Part shown: piece by piece, positions 1 through 7,524 of the stretch | Layout of the letters: each line of letters opens with the position of its first letter | Position numbering within the stretch: the stretch's first letter is position 1 | Assembly: GCA_964242595.1 (NCBI GenBank) | Contig: CAXTBC010000007.1 | Span: 16,558-80,557 of the forward strand | Source of the DNA: BOG-908 sp964242595 | GTDB lineage: Bacteria > Pseudomonadota > Alphaproteobacteria > Acetobacterales > Acetobacteraceae | DNA: 64,000 nt | Direction: 5' to 3' | Position numbers and translations under genes: made by a program | The notes under the pieces: generated by a model | What the model was told of the DNA's origin: nothing | Seen by the model: only the letters and a program-made list of their open reading frames with translations | The model's database searches: none

Positions 1-372
1 CAGCGGCTCCAGCCATTCCTGCTTCTGCGCTTCCGTGCCGTAGCGCTCGATGGTCTCCATGTTTCCGGTGTCGGGCGCGGAGCAGTTGAACACCTCGCTG
101 GCGAACTCGACGCGGCCCATGATCTCGGCGAGCGGCGCGTACTCGATGTTCTTAAGGCCGGCGCCGCGGTTCGAATCGGGCAGGAAGAGGTTCCACAGGC
201 CGGCCTCGCGGGCGAGCGGCTTGAGTTCCTCGAGCATCTGCACCGGTTGCCAGCGGTCGCCGGTGGCGATCTCTTCGTGGAAGCGGTGCTCGTTGGGGTA
301 GACGTGCTTGTCCATGAACGCGCCTACGCGCTCCTGGTACTCGCGGGTTTTGTCGTTGAACGTGAAATCCAT
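1..372 (-). CDS. acyl-CoA dehydrogenase, N-terminal part (runs off the window)
   Basis: The first 124 codons of a gene that continues beyond position 1. The ATG at 372 is preceded by a good GGGAGG ribosome site 5 nt upstream. The peptide starts MDFTFNDKTREYQERVGAFM and reads on through LAREAGLWNLFLPD and APDTGNMETIERYGTEAQK, the all-helical N-terminal domain of long-chain-type acyl-CoA dehydrogenases (FAD enzymes that desaturate acyl-CoA thioesters). The catalytic base and most of the FAD site lie outside the window, so substrate range cannot be judged. It is followed upstream by the co-oriented quinone oxidoreductase, with a partial family B repeat between. Confidence 0.88.
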   Translation of the reverse strand, partial: MDFTFNDKTREYQERVGAFMDKHVYPNEHRFHEEIATGDRWQPVQMLEELKPLAREAGLWNLFLPDSNRGAGLKNIEYAPLAEIMGRVEFASEVFNCSAPDTGNMETIERYGTEAQKQEWLEPL

Positions 373-383
373 GAAGCCTCCCA

Positions 384-450
384 AAAAAGAAAGGCCAGGG
401 CTCTCTGCCCTGGACCCGCTGGGGACTTGTCCCCAGACCCCGGCTCCGCC
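384..450. repeat. partial copy of the GC-rich dispersed repeat (family B)
   Basis: Short hairpins CCAGGGCTCTCTGCCCTGG and TGGGGACTTGTCCCCA lie in tandem, in the order and spacing of the first two hairpins of the longer family B copies (for example 33741-33897), but the sequence is more diverged and the second half is missing. It fills the gap between two minus-strand genes. Confidence 0.45.
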
Positions 451-451
451 T

Positions 452-1432
452 TCAGGTTCGGGCCGGTATCAACACGATTTTTCCTTGTGCTCGCCTGCCC
501 ATGACCTCGGCTAAGGCGTCGCTTGTTTTCTCGATCGGATAAGCGCCTGAAACGTGAGGCTTCAAGTCGCCGGAGGCGACCCAGGCGAACAGGCGTTCCA
601 CCGCGGCGGCGTGAGCGGCCGGGTCACGCTGCGTCCAGGTGCCCCAGAACACGCCCTTCGCCTCGCCCTCGCGCAGCAGCAGCAGGTTCAGCGGCAGTTT
701 CGGTATCTCGCCCGCGGCGAACCCCACCACCAGCAGGCGGCCGCCCCAGGCCAAGCCGCGAACGGCCGCTTCCGTCAGGGCGCCGCCGACCGGGTCGTAT
801 ACCACGTCCACGCCGGCCGGCGCCAGCCGCTTCAACTCGGTTTTGAGGTCCGCCGTCGTGTAGTTGATGCCGATCTCGGCGCCGTGCGCGCGGGCGAGTT
901 CCAGCTTCTCCTGCGAGGAAGCGGCCGCGATGACGCGGGCGCCCATGGCATGGCCGATCTCCACCGCGGCGAGCCCGACGCCGCCGGCCGCGCCCAGCAC
1001 CAGCAGCGTCTCGCCCTCACGTAGGCGGCCGCAATCGGCCAGGCCATGCAGGGAGGTGCCGTAGACGAGCATGAAGCCCGAAGCGGTCTCGAAGTCCATC
1101 GCGTCCGGCAGCTTCGTCGTGCGGTCGGCGCTGGCCACCACCATCTCGGCGAAACCGCCGATGCCGGGCAGGGCCACTACGCGGTCGCCTACCGCGAAAC
1201 GGCTGACGCCCTCGCCAAGGGCGCGCACGAAGCCAGCCACTTCGCTGCCCGGCGTGAAGGGGCGGGGCGGCTTCACCTGATACTCGCCGCGCACCATCAG
1301 GCCGTCGGGAAAGTTTACACCCGCGGCGTGGATCTCGATCAGCACCTCGCCGGCGCCGGGCACCGGGTCTGGGCGCTCCTCCAGACGCAGCGTTTCGATG
1401 GGTCCGAACTCGTTACAGACGATCGCCTTCAC
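452..1432 (-). CDS. zinc-free quinone oxidoreductase / MDR-family NADPH dehydrogenase
   Basis: 326 aa. An open frame continues far upstream, but homology to the medium-chain reductase family begins exactly at the GTG at 1432 (MKAIVCNEFGPIETLRLEE), which has a GGGAGG site 4-5 nt upstream; that start is chosen. Residues 1-125 form the GroES-like domain, and 147-153 (GAAGGVG) are the Rossmann NADPH loop typical of QOR/CurA-type enzymes. The cysteine and histidine ligands of zinc alcohol dehydrogenases are absent, so it should reduce quinones or enals with NADPH. It is probably co-transcribed with the acyl-CoA dehydrogenase that follows. Confidence 0.88.
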   Translation of the reverse strand: MKAIVCNEFGPIETLRLEERPDPVPGAGEVLIEIHAAGVNFPDGLMVRGEYQVKPPRPFTPGSEVAGFVRALGEGVSRFAVGDRVVALPGIGGFAEMVVASADRTTKLPDAMDFETASGFMLVYGTSLHGLADCGRLREGETLLVLGAAGGVGLAAVEIGHAMGARVIAAASSQEKLELARAHGAEIGINYTTADLKTELKRLAPAGVDVVYDPVGGALTEAAVRGLAWGGRLLVVGFAAGEIPKLPLNLLLLREGEAKGVFWGTWTQRDPAAHAAAVERLFAWVASGDLKPHVSGAYPIEKTSDALAEVMGRRAQGKIVLIPART

Positions 1433-1561
1433 GTACCCTCCCTGGGGATGCTGCCCTTGGCGGGCCTTGCTGTGTGTGGCTGCAGCATGCGGCAGGTTGG
1501 CATGCGTGGCTAGACAGGCACGTCGCTTGAACGAATCATCGCGGCGTGGGAGCGGGTAGGC

Positions 1562-2395
1562 ATGGCCTTCCTCGACGAACCCGAGCCCGTGCGGCTGGTG
1601 CCGGTGCAGGTGGCGCCCGGCGTGCGCCGGCTGGTGGCGCCCAACCCGGGGCCGATGACGCATCACGGCACCAACACCTGGCTGGTGGACAATGCGGACG
1701 GGATGACCGTGATCGATCCCGGCCCGGACGACGCGGCCCACCTGGGTGCGATCGCCGCGGCGGGGCCGGTGCGGCGAATCCTGCTGACGCACACCCATCC
1801 GGACCACCTGGCCGGTGCGGCGCCGCTGCGGGCGGCCACCGGCGCGCCGGTGGCCGCCTGGGCGGCGCCATGGGCGCGGGGTTTCACGCCGGACGTGCCG
1901 TTGGCGGACGGCGACGAGGTGGCCGGGTTGCGCGTGCTGCACACGCCCGGCCACGCCAGCGACCATGTGTGTTTCGCGCAGGACGGTACGGGCGTGCTGT
2001 TCAGCGGCGACCACGTGATGTCGTGGTCCACCAGCATCGTCAGCCCGCCGGACGGCGACATGGCGGCCTACATGGCCAGCCTGCGCCTGCTGCTCGCGCG
2101 CGACGACGTGCTTTACCTGTGCGGGCACGGGCCGCCGCTGCCGCAGCCGGCCGCCCTGGTGCGCGGGATGCTGAGCCACAGGGCAGGGCGGGAGGCGGCG
2201 GTGCTGGCTGCGCTGCGCCGCGGCCCGTCTACGCCGGACGCGCTGGTGGCGGCGATGTATGCCGGGCTGGACCCTAGGCTGGCGGGAGCTGCGCGGCGCA
2301 ACGTGCTGGCGCACCTGATCAAGCTGGCGGGCGAGGGCAGGGCGGTCGAGGTTGGGAACGTGTGGCAAGAGAGTGAGAAAGCAGTTCTTTCTTGA
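1562..2395 (+). CDS. MBL-fold metallohydrolase (LACTB2-like)
   Basis: 277 aa. The di-metal motif THTHPDH is at residues 76-82; later metal ligands are in LHTPGHASDHV, FSGDHVM and the CGHG segment. The C-terminal 70 residues form the winged-helix-like tail of LACTB2-type hydrolases (HRAGREAAVL...). Such proteins act as endoribonucleases or thioesterases; the exact substrate is unknown. Its last codons (EKAVLS, then stop) are encoded by the left end of a family A repeat, so the natural C terminus may have been replaced. It is divergent from the quinone oxidoreductase, with about 130 bp between starts. Confidence 0.85.
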   Translation: MAFLDEPEPVRLVPVQVAPGVRRLVAPNPGPMTHHGTNTWLVDNADGMTVIDPGPDDAAHLGAIAAAGPVRRILLTHTHPDHLAGAAPLRAATGAPVAAWAAPWARGFTPDVPLADGDEVAGLRVLHTPGHASDHVCFAQDGTGVLFSGDHVMSWSTSIVSPPDGDMAAYMASLRLLLARDDVLYLCGHGPPLPQPAALVRGMLSHRAGREAAVLAALRRGPSTPDALVAAMYAGLDPRLAGAARRNVLAHLIKLAGEGRAVEVGNVWQESEKAVLS

Positions 2396-2503
2396 AAGAA
2401 GAACCAAAGAACTTTTGCTCCCTGTCGGGTGGTGCGGAGAGGTCCGCGACAGCGCGGACGAAGGCTTGTTGCTTCTTTTTCTCGAAAAAGAAGGCTTTCC
2501 TGC
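2379..2503. repeat. dispersed palindromic repeat, family A copy 1
   Basis: Left arm with CAGTTCTTTCTTGAAAGAAG and right arm with CTTCTTTTTCTCGAAAAAG, around a GC-rich centre holding CTCCCTGTCGGGTGGTGCGG. The arms are near reverse complements, so the whole element can fold as one long hairpin. It overlaps the stop codon of the MBL gene and ends just before the SDR start region. Confidence 0.85.
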
Positions 2504-2523
2504 CTTCATGTCAGGAGTGTCCA

Positions 2524-3363
2524 ATGAGCAGGCTGAACGACAAGGTTGCGGTGATCACCGGCGGCTGTTCCGGTACAGGCTTGGCAACGGTGGAGCTGTT
2601 CGTGGCCGAAGGCGCGCGCGTGGTGATTGCCGACATCCAGGACTCGCGCGGTGCCGAGCTGGCCACAAGGTTCGGCGACAGGGTGCTGTATAGACGTTGC
2701 AACGTGACCGACGAAGCGCAGATCGAAGCGGTGATGGACTCGACGGTGGCGGCGTTCAGCGCGCTGGACATCGTGTTCAACAACGCGGGCGCAGGCGGCG
2801 GCGGCGGCACGATCGAGGAGATGACGGGCGCGGCGTGGGATGCCAGTCAAGCGCTGCTGTTGCGCTCGGTGGCGCTGGGCATCCGTTACGCGATACCGCA
2901 CATGAAGGCGCGTGGCGGAGCGATCGTGAACACCGCCTCGGTGGCGGGCCTGCAGGCAGGGGCGGGGCCGATCAGCTACTCGGTGGCCAAGGCGGCGGTG
3001 ATGCACCTGAGCCGCGTGGCCGCCGCCGAGCTTGGGCGTTACGGCATACGGGTGAACGCGATCTGCCCCGGCTTTATCATGACGGACATCTTCACCAGCA
3101 GCCTGGGCGTGTCCGACAACGTGGTGGCCTAGGCGAAGGCGGAGCTGAGCGCGATCGCGCCGCACATCCAGCCGCTGACGATGACGGCGACGGGCGAGCA
3201 AGTGGCCCAGGCGTGCCTCTACCTGGCCTCGGATGCCGCAGCGTTCGTGACGGGAACGCATCTAGTTGTGGATGGCGGATTGACAGTGGGACCGAGGAGT
3301 TCGTGGAACCCGAACGAACCTTCTGTGATCACCAGCCTGTTGCAGAAAGCGGCTGGCAATTAG
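2524..3363 (+). pseudogene. short-chain dehydrogenase/reductase interrupted by an in-frame amber codon
   Basis: A 279-codon SDR frame whose codon 203 is TAG (3130-3132). The part before it (202 aa) has the cofactor loop TGGCSGTG (12-19), NNAG (86-89), and the catalytic Ser139, Tyr152 and Lys156 (YSVAK). After the stop the same frame continues for 76 codons with the usual SDR C-terminal strand and tail (ACLYLASDAAAFVTGTHLVV, then DGG). One C-to-T change (CAG to TAG) would explain it. The truncated product lacks the last helix and strand, so it is probably non-functional unless the amber is read through or is a sequencing error. Confidence 0.8.
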
Positions 3364-3494
3364 GAAGGAAGCGCTTCTTTTTTGAAAAAAAGCAAAAAAC
3401 TTTTGTCCCTTGGGTGCGCACCGTTCCGCACCACCCGACAGGGAGCAAAAGCTTTTTGGTTCTTTTTCTCGAAAAAGAACTGCTTCCTTTCTTG
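3364..3494. repeat. dispersed palindromic repeat, family A copy 2
   Basis: Same architecture as the other copies: CGCTTCTTTTTTGAAAAAAAG on the left; GTTCTTTTTCTCGAAAAAGA on the right, and centre CCGCACCACCCGACAGGGAG. It sits between the convergent SDR remnant and flgH and may serve both as a terminator hairpin. Confidence 0.85.
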
Positions 3495-3495
3495 C

Positions 3496-4233
3496 CTAGA
3501 ACGGGAGCAAAATATCCAAGGCCTGCTGCCCGTAACGCGGCGTCTGCAAATCCGTGAGCTGCCCCCGCCCACCGTACGATATGCGCGCCTCGGCCATCCT
3601 GTCATGCGGCACGGTGTTGTCGCTGGCGATGTCCTGCGGGCGGATCACGCCGCTCACCCTCAGCTCGCGCAGTTCGCTGTTGACGCGCATCTCCTGCCGG
3701 GCGGCCACGACCAGGTTGCCGTTCGGCAGCACCTGGGTGACCACGCCGGCGAGGCGGATGGTGACCGACTCGTTGCGCTTGATGCTGCCGGTGCCGACGT
3801 TGGAGTTGGTGCTGCTGGCGTTGACCAGAGTGGAGGCGCTGACCGCCTTGCTAAGGATGCGCGGCAGGGCGGATTCCAGGCCGAACAGATTGGGCAGCCC
3901 CTCGGTCTCCGTGCCGGTGCGGGTGGCGCTGGTGACGTTCTGCATGTTGGCGGCGTCCGTGGTGTTGACCAGGATAGTGACGATGTCGCCGACCTGGGCG
4001 GCCCGCTGGTCCTTGAAAAAGGCGCGGCTGCCGCTGCGCCACAGGCTGGCCGGCTCGCGCGGTGCCACCTCGGCACGCGGCATCGGCATGGTGACGGGGC
4101 GCCAGCGCGGGTCCTGCGTCGGGTCGGCGGTGGCCGTCATCACCGGCGGGCGGCCGATCTCCGACAGCCGGGTGAGGGTGCCGCAGCCCGACAGGGCGGC
4201 CGCGGCCAGCAGCACCAGGGCCTGGCGGTTCAT
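3496..4233 (-). CDS. flgH: flagellar L-ring protein FlgH
   Basis: 245 aa lipoprotein. The signal peptide ends in lipobox LSGC with Cys17. The family core is clear: LWRSGSRAFFKDQRAAQVGD, ITILVN, the segment around NVTSATRTG, and the C-terminal GVIRPQDIASDNTV. FlgH forms the bushing of the flagellar rod in the outer membrane. The ATG at 4233 overlaps the flgA stop (ATGA), so the two are translationally coupled. It is the last gene of the flgF-flgG-flgA-flgH operon. Confidence 0.96.
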   Translation of the reverse strand: MNRQALVLLAAAALSGCGTLTRLSEIGRPPVMTATADPTQDPRWRPVTMPMPRAEVAPREPASLWRSGSRAFFKDQRAAQVGDIVTILVNTTDAANMQNVTSATRTGTETEGLPNLFGLESALPRILSKAVSASTLVNASSTNSNVGTGSIKRNESVTIRLAGVVTQVLPNGNLVVAARQEMRVNSELRELRVSGVIRPQDIASDNTVPHDRMAEARISYGGRGQLTDLQTPRYGQQALDILLPF

Positions 4234-5192
4234 GGCGCGCTCACCAGGGTGACGGCGGCCTGGGCGGGTGCGACGCGGACCTCGCCGGGGCCGGTGACTT
4301 CGGCCAGCACCACGCGGTGGGAGAGCGGGTTTTCCACGCGGATGCGTTCGCCGTGGGCACCGGCCTCGGTGGCGATGCCCTGGGCGCTGAGCGAGAGGCC
4401 GTCGCTGTCGAGCAGCATGCGCACCACCGCGCCGCGGGCCACCATCGCGGGGCGGGTAAGGTCCGCCAGCGTGAGCACCTGGCCGGCCGGCACGTCGTGG
4501 CGCAGCACCATGCCGGCGGCGTCCTGAGGGTCGATGGCGGGGGCGTTGCGCAGCAGGGCGGCGCGCACCCGGGCGGCGCGCACCTCGCCGGCGGCCACAT
4601 GGTGGCCGGGGGCGAGGCGGGTGGCGGCAACCGCGGCGGTGCACATGGGGATCACCTGGCCCGAGAGGCGGATCTGCACCGCGTCGGACTCCTCGGGCTG
4701 CACGGTGAGCAGGGCGGTGAAGCGGCCGGCCTGGCTGTCGTAGCTGAGCTGGCTGACGGTGGGCTGCGCGTTGCTGCCGGGCGGCAGCAGCACGGGCTGG
4801 ATGTCCGGCGAGGCGACGTCGATGTCGTCCGGGGCGCCGGCGGCGGCGAGTGCCGCACGGAGCACCTCGGTGATACGCGCCTGCGGCAGCGTGACGGCGC
4901 GGCGTTCCACCACGGCGCGTTCGGCGCCGGTCTGCGGGCGCCAGTCCACGTTGAAGTCGCGCGCGATGGCGGCGAGTTGCGGGCTAGCCACCGTGATGCG
5001 CACGCCCGGGGCTGGGGCGGCGCCCAGCACGCGATCCGGCGTGGCGCCTAAATTGTCGAACAGGTCGGCGAGCCGCACGCTAGCGCCGTCGATGCGGGTG
5101 AACGGGCGCAGGATGGCCGCGTGCGCCGGGTACGTGGCGGCGCACAGCAGGAGTGCTGCGGCAAGAAAGTTTGCTTTGGGCATCTGGATCAC
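4230..5192 (-). CDS. flgA: flagellar basal-body P-ring formation chaperone FlgA
   Basis: 320 aa with a signal peptide (cleavage near PAHA-AIL). It is at the long end for the family. The C-terminal SAF-like domain (APGHHVAAGEVRAARV, ARGAVVRMLLDSDGLSLSAQ, ATEAGAHGERIRVEN) is the diagnostic part. FlgA is a periplasmic chaperone for assembly of the P-ring protein FlgI around the rod. The start ATG overlaps the flgG stop (ATGA) and its own stop overlaps flgH, so it is coupled on both sides. flgI is not in this window. Confidence 0.93.
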   Translation of the reverse strand: MIQMPKANFLAAALLLCAATYPAHAAILRPFTRIDGASVRLADLFDNLGATPDRVLGAAPAPGVRITVASPQLAAIARDFNVDWRPQTGAERAVVERRAVTLPQARITEVLRAALAAAGAPDDIDVASPDIQPVLLPPGSNAQPTVSQLSYDSQAGRFTALLTVQPEESDAVQIRLSGQVIPMCTAAVAATRLAPGHHVAAGEVRAARVRAALLRNAPAIDPQDAAGMVLRHDVPAGQVLTLADLTRPAMVARGAVVRMLLDSDGLSLSAQGIATEAGAHGERIRVENPLSHRVVLAEVTGPGEVRVAPAQAAVTLVSAP

Positions 5193-5974
5193 CTCAGGTT
5201 AGAGAGGGTTTGCAGCATCTCGTTGGAAGACGTGATGACCTTGCTGTTCATCTCGTAGGCGCGCTGGGCGGTGATCAGGCTGGTGATCTCGGTCACCACG
5301 TTCACGTTGCTGCCTTCCACGTAGCCCTGCATGACGCTGCCGAAGCCAGGTGCGCCCGGCGTCCCGGTGGCGGCGTTGCCCGAGGCGCCGCTCTGCAGGA
5401 ACAGGTTGTCGCCTTGCGCATCGAGCCCGGCTTCGTTGGGGAAGGCGGCGAGCTGGATCTGGCCCAGCGTCTGCGGCGCGGTCTGCCCGCTGATGGTGGC
5501 CTGCACCTGGCCGGACGCGTTGACGCTGACGCTGACGGCGTTGGTGGGCACGGTGATGGCGGGCACGATGGGATAGCCGTCGGCCGTTACGATGGTGCCG
5601 TCCGGCGCCAACGCGAAGGTGCCGTCGCGCGTGTAGGCGACCTCGCCGGAGGGCAGCGTCACCTGGAAGTAGCCGTTGCCCTGGATGGCCATGTCCAGCG
5701 TGTTGCTGGTCTGCTGCAGGCTGCCCTGTTCAGTGATGCGGTAGATGGCCGCGGTTTTCACGCCAAGACCGATCTGCGCGCCGGACGGCACCACTGTGCC
5801 GTTATCCGAGCTGTTGGAACCGACGCTGCGCATGTTCTGGTAGATCAGGTCCTGGAACTCGGCGCGGCGGCGCTTGAAGCCGGTGGTGCTCATGTTGGCG
5901 ATGTTGTTGGAGATCACCTCCACGTTGGTCTGCTGGGCCTGCATGCCGGTGCCGGCGATGTCGAGCGAACGCAT
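5189..5974 (-). CDS. flgG: flagellar distal rod protein FlgG
   Basis: 261 aa, the usual length. The N-terminal rod signature MRSLDIAGTGMQAQQTNVEV followed by NNIANMSTTGFKRRRAEFQDL and the C-terminal YVEGSNVNVVTEITSLITAQ and YEMNSKVI form the coiled-coil D0/D1 segments of rod and hook proteins. It has no signal peptide, as expected for a type III export substrate. It lies 18 nt after flgF and overlaps flgA by 4 nt. Confidence 0.97.
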   Translation of the reverse strand: MRSLDIAGTGMQAQQTNVEVISNNIANMSTTGFKRRRAEFQDLIYQNMRSVGSNSSDNGTVVPSGAQIGLGVKTAAIYRITEQGSLQQTSNTLDMAIQGNGYFQVTLPSGEVAYTRDGTFALAPDGTIVTADGYPIVPAITVPTNAVSVSVNASGQVQATISGQTAPQTLGQIQLAAFPNEAGLDAQGDNLFLQSGASGNAATGTPGAPGFGSVMQGYVEGSNVNVVTEITSLITAQRAYEMNSKVITSSNEMLQTLSNLR

Positions 5975-5992
5975 TGTCTGTTTCTCCTGGAA

Positions 5993-6733
5993 TTAGCTGG
6001 CCGGCGCGGCGATCTTGTCGATGGCCGCCTGCCGGCGCTGGCCTTCGGCCTCGACCATCTGGGTGACGAACTGGAAGTCGCGCTCGGTCGAGATCATGCG
6101 GGTGATCTCGGCGATCGGCTGCACGTTGCTGTCCTCGACGGCGCCCTGCAGGATCTTCGGGTGGGCCACCGGCGTGGTGGGCACGTCGGCGCGGAACAGC
6201 CGGCCGCCCTCGGCGGTGATGCGGTTGGGATCGTTCGGCGTCACCACGGCGATCTGGCCGATGACGCCGTTCTGGCTGCGCAGCGTGCCGTCGGCCTTCA
6301 CGGTGAGGTCGGTGTCGGCGGGCGAAAGGGTGAGCTTGCGGGCGTTGGTGTCGAGCAGGGGGTTGCCGGCCCCGTCGGTGACGGTGCCGTCCTTCTGCAG
6401 GGTGAAGCGGCCGGCGCGGGTCAGCCTCGTGCCGGCCTGCGTCTGCACGGTGAACCAGCCCTCGCCGGAGAGTGCCAGGTCGAGCGGGTTGCCGGTCTGG
6501 CTCAGCGTGCCCTCGGCCCGCTCGCGGTAGGTGGCGCGGGTCTGGGTGAAGGCGAGCGTGCGGCCGCCCGGCGGCTCGGCGCCGGCGGGCTCGCGGACCA
6601 GCCAGTCGGCGAACACGGTGCGCTCGGCGCGGTAGCCGGGGGTGGCGGCGTTGGCGAGATTGTTGGCCACCACGTCCATGGCGCGCTGCTGGGCGGCGAG
6701 GCGGGAGAGCGCGATGTTGGTGGTGTTGTCCAT
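5993..6733 (-). CDS. flgF: flagellar proximal rod protein FlgF
   Basis: 246 aa. The N terminus MDNTTNIALSRLAAQQRAMD, then VVANNLANAATPGYRAER, is the rod-protein D0 motif; the C-terminal VEDSNVQPIAEITRMISTER and FQFVTQMV close the same domain. The ATG at 6733 is chosen because homology begins there and because a perfect sigma-54 promoter ends about 40 bp upstream; the longer open frame is not supported. First gene of the flgF-G-A-H operon. Confidence 0.95.
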   Translation of the reverse strand: MDNTTNIALSRLAAQQRAMDVVANNLANAATPGYRAERTVFADWLVREPAGAEPPGGRTLAFTQTRATYRERAEGTLSQTGNPLDLALSGEGWFTVQTQAGTRLTRAGRFTLQKDGTVTDGAGNPLLDTNARKLTLSPADTDLTVKADGTLRSQNGVIGQIAVVTPNDPNRITAEGGRLFRADVPTTPVAHPKILQGAVEDSNVQPIAEITRMISTERDFQFVTQMVEAEGQRRQAAIDKIAAPAS

Positions 6734-6773
6734 GCGTGTCGGGCTTTCCGGCGTGGGGTGCGCGGGATGCAGC

Positions 6774-6788
6774 GCAAGCGGCGTGCCA
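6774..6788 (-). promoter_or_regulatory. sigma-54 promoter of the flgFGAH operon
   Basis: On the minus strand the bases read TGGCACGCCGCTTGC, an exact match to the -24/-12 consensus TGGCACG-N4-TTGC. Transcription would begin near 6762, giving a leader of about 28 nt before flgF. FlbD, encoded in this window, is the expected activator class. Confidence 0.85.
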
Positions 6789-6829
6789 GTGGATACGCCC
6801 TGCAGTACGGGCAAGGGGGGCGGGTGACG

Positions 6830-6846
6830 CGGCAGTTTCTGCCGGG
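6830..6846 (-). promoter_or_regulatory. ftr-like FlbD enhancer site upstream of flgF
   Basis: Minus-strand CCCGGCAGAAACTGCCG, a palindrome matching the Caulobacter ftr pattern C-CGGC-AAA-GC-G as recalled. It is centred about 76 bp upstream of the predicted sigma-54 start. A weaker second match (GCAAAGGTTGCCGGG) abuts it. All but one of the 17 bases are shared with the site at 16864-16880. Confidence 0.65.
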
Positions 6847-6969
6847 CAAAGGTTGCCGGGCGGCCGGTTGTGCACACGCCAGCGTGCGGGAAACCGGCCT
6901 GCCGGCCGGCGTTGCACGCACAAGGTCGGCGGTCGAATGCCGCCGCCTGGATACAACAGGGAGACTCTC

Positions 6970-7431
6970 ATGCGAACTCTGAAGAACTTGGCTCTGGCGG
7001 CCTGCGTGGTCGGGCTGACGGGCGGCACCGCGCTGGCCCAGGCGGCCGGCGGGGGTGGTGCAGGTGCTGGCGGCGGTGCCGCCGGCGGTGCGGGCGCGGG
7101 TGGGGCTGGTGGCATGAGCGGCGGCGCGGGTGCCGGCGGCTCGGGCATGGGCACAGGCACAGGCAACCCCAGCAGCGGCGGCGGTGCGGGTGGTGGCCTG
7201 GGCACGGGCTCAGGCGGCAACACCGGCACCACCACGGGCACGGGCTCGCCGACCAGCAACGGTGGCGCTGGCAGCAGCATAAGCTCGCCCAGCATGCCTG
7301 GCGGCCAGCAGGGCAGCACCGGCATGGGCACCACGGGTGCCGGCGGCGGCAGCACGGGCATGGGCGGTGCCGGTAGCAGCGGCGGAACGTCGAGTTCGAC
7401 CGGCAGCACCGGTTCCGGCGCGCCGCAGTAG
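6970..7431 (+). CDS. glycine-rich secreted low-complexity protein
   Basis: 153 aa. The ATG at 6970 starts a clear Sec signal peptide (MRTLKNLALAACVVGLTGGT, ALA-Q cleavage). The mature part is almost entirely Gly, Ala, Ser and Thr with a few Met (GGAGAGG, GTGTGNPSSG, SSGGTSSSTGS). No domain is recognisable and the sequence is expected to be disordered. It lies divergently from flgF. No function is assigned; surface or periplasmic location is inferred from the signal only. Confidence 0.65.
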   Translation: MRTLKNLALAACVVGLTGGTALAQAAGGGGAGAGGGAAGGAGAGGAGGMSGGAGAGGSGMGTGTGNPSSGGGAGGGLGTGSGGNTGTTTGTGSPTSNGGAGSSISSPSMPGGQQGSTGMGTTGAGGGSTGMGGAGSSGGTSSSTGSTGSGAPQ

Positions 7432-7439
7432 CACCGAGC

Positions 7440-7467
7440 GCAGGGGGGCCGCATGGCTCCCCTGCAC
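7440..7467 (+). terminator. possible terminator after the glycine-rich gene
   Basis: A strong hairpin, GCAGGGGGGCC-GCAT-GGCTCCCCTGC, starts 8 nt after the stop codon. The following bases (ACTTTCCTT) are only weakly T-rich, so Rho-independent termination is likely but not certain. Confidence 0.5.
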
Positions 7468-7524
7468 TTTCCTTGAGCCGGGCGCTCGCATAGGCTACCC
7501 GGCTTTCGCTTTCGGGGACCCTGC

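Noticed and set aside
1433..2524. Upstream half of the 690-codon minus-strand open frame covering the quinone oxidoreductase
   Set aside because: It lies antisense to the MBL and SDR genes, is Arg/His-rich with no motif, and the enzyme similarity starts precisely at the GTG at 1432.
5153..6982. 609-codon plus-strand open frame
   Set aside because: Antisense shadow of flgG and flgF in GC-rich DNA; Gly/Val/His-rich without motifs.
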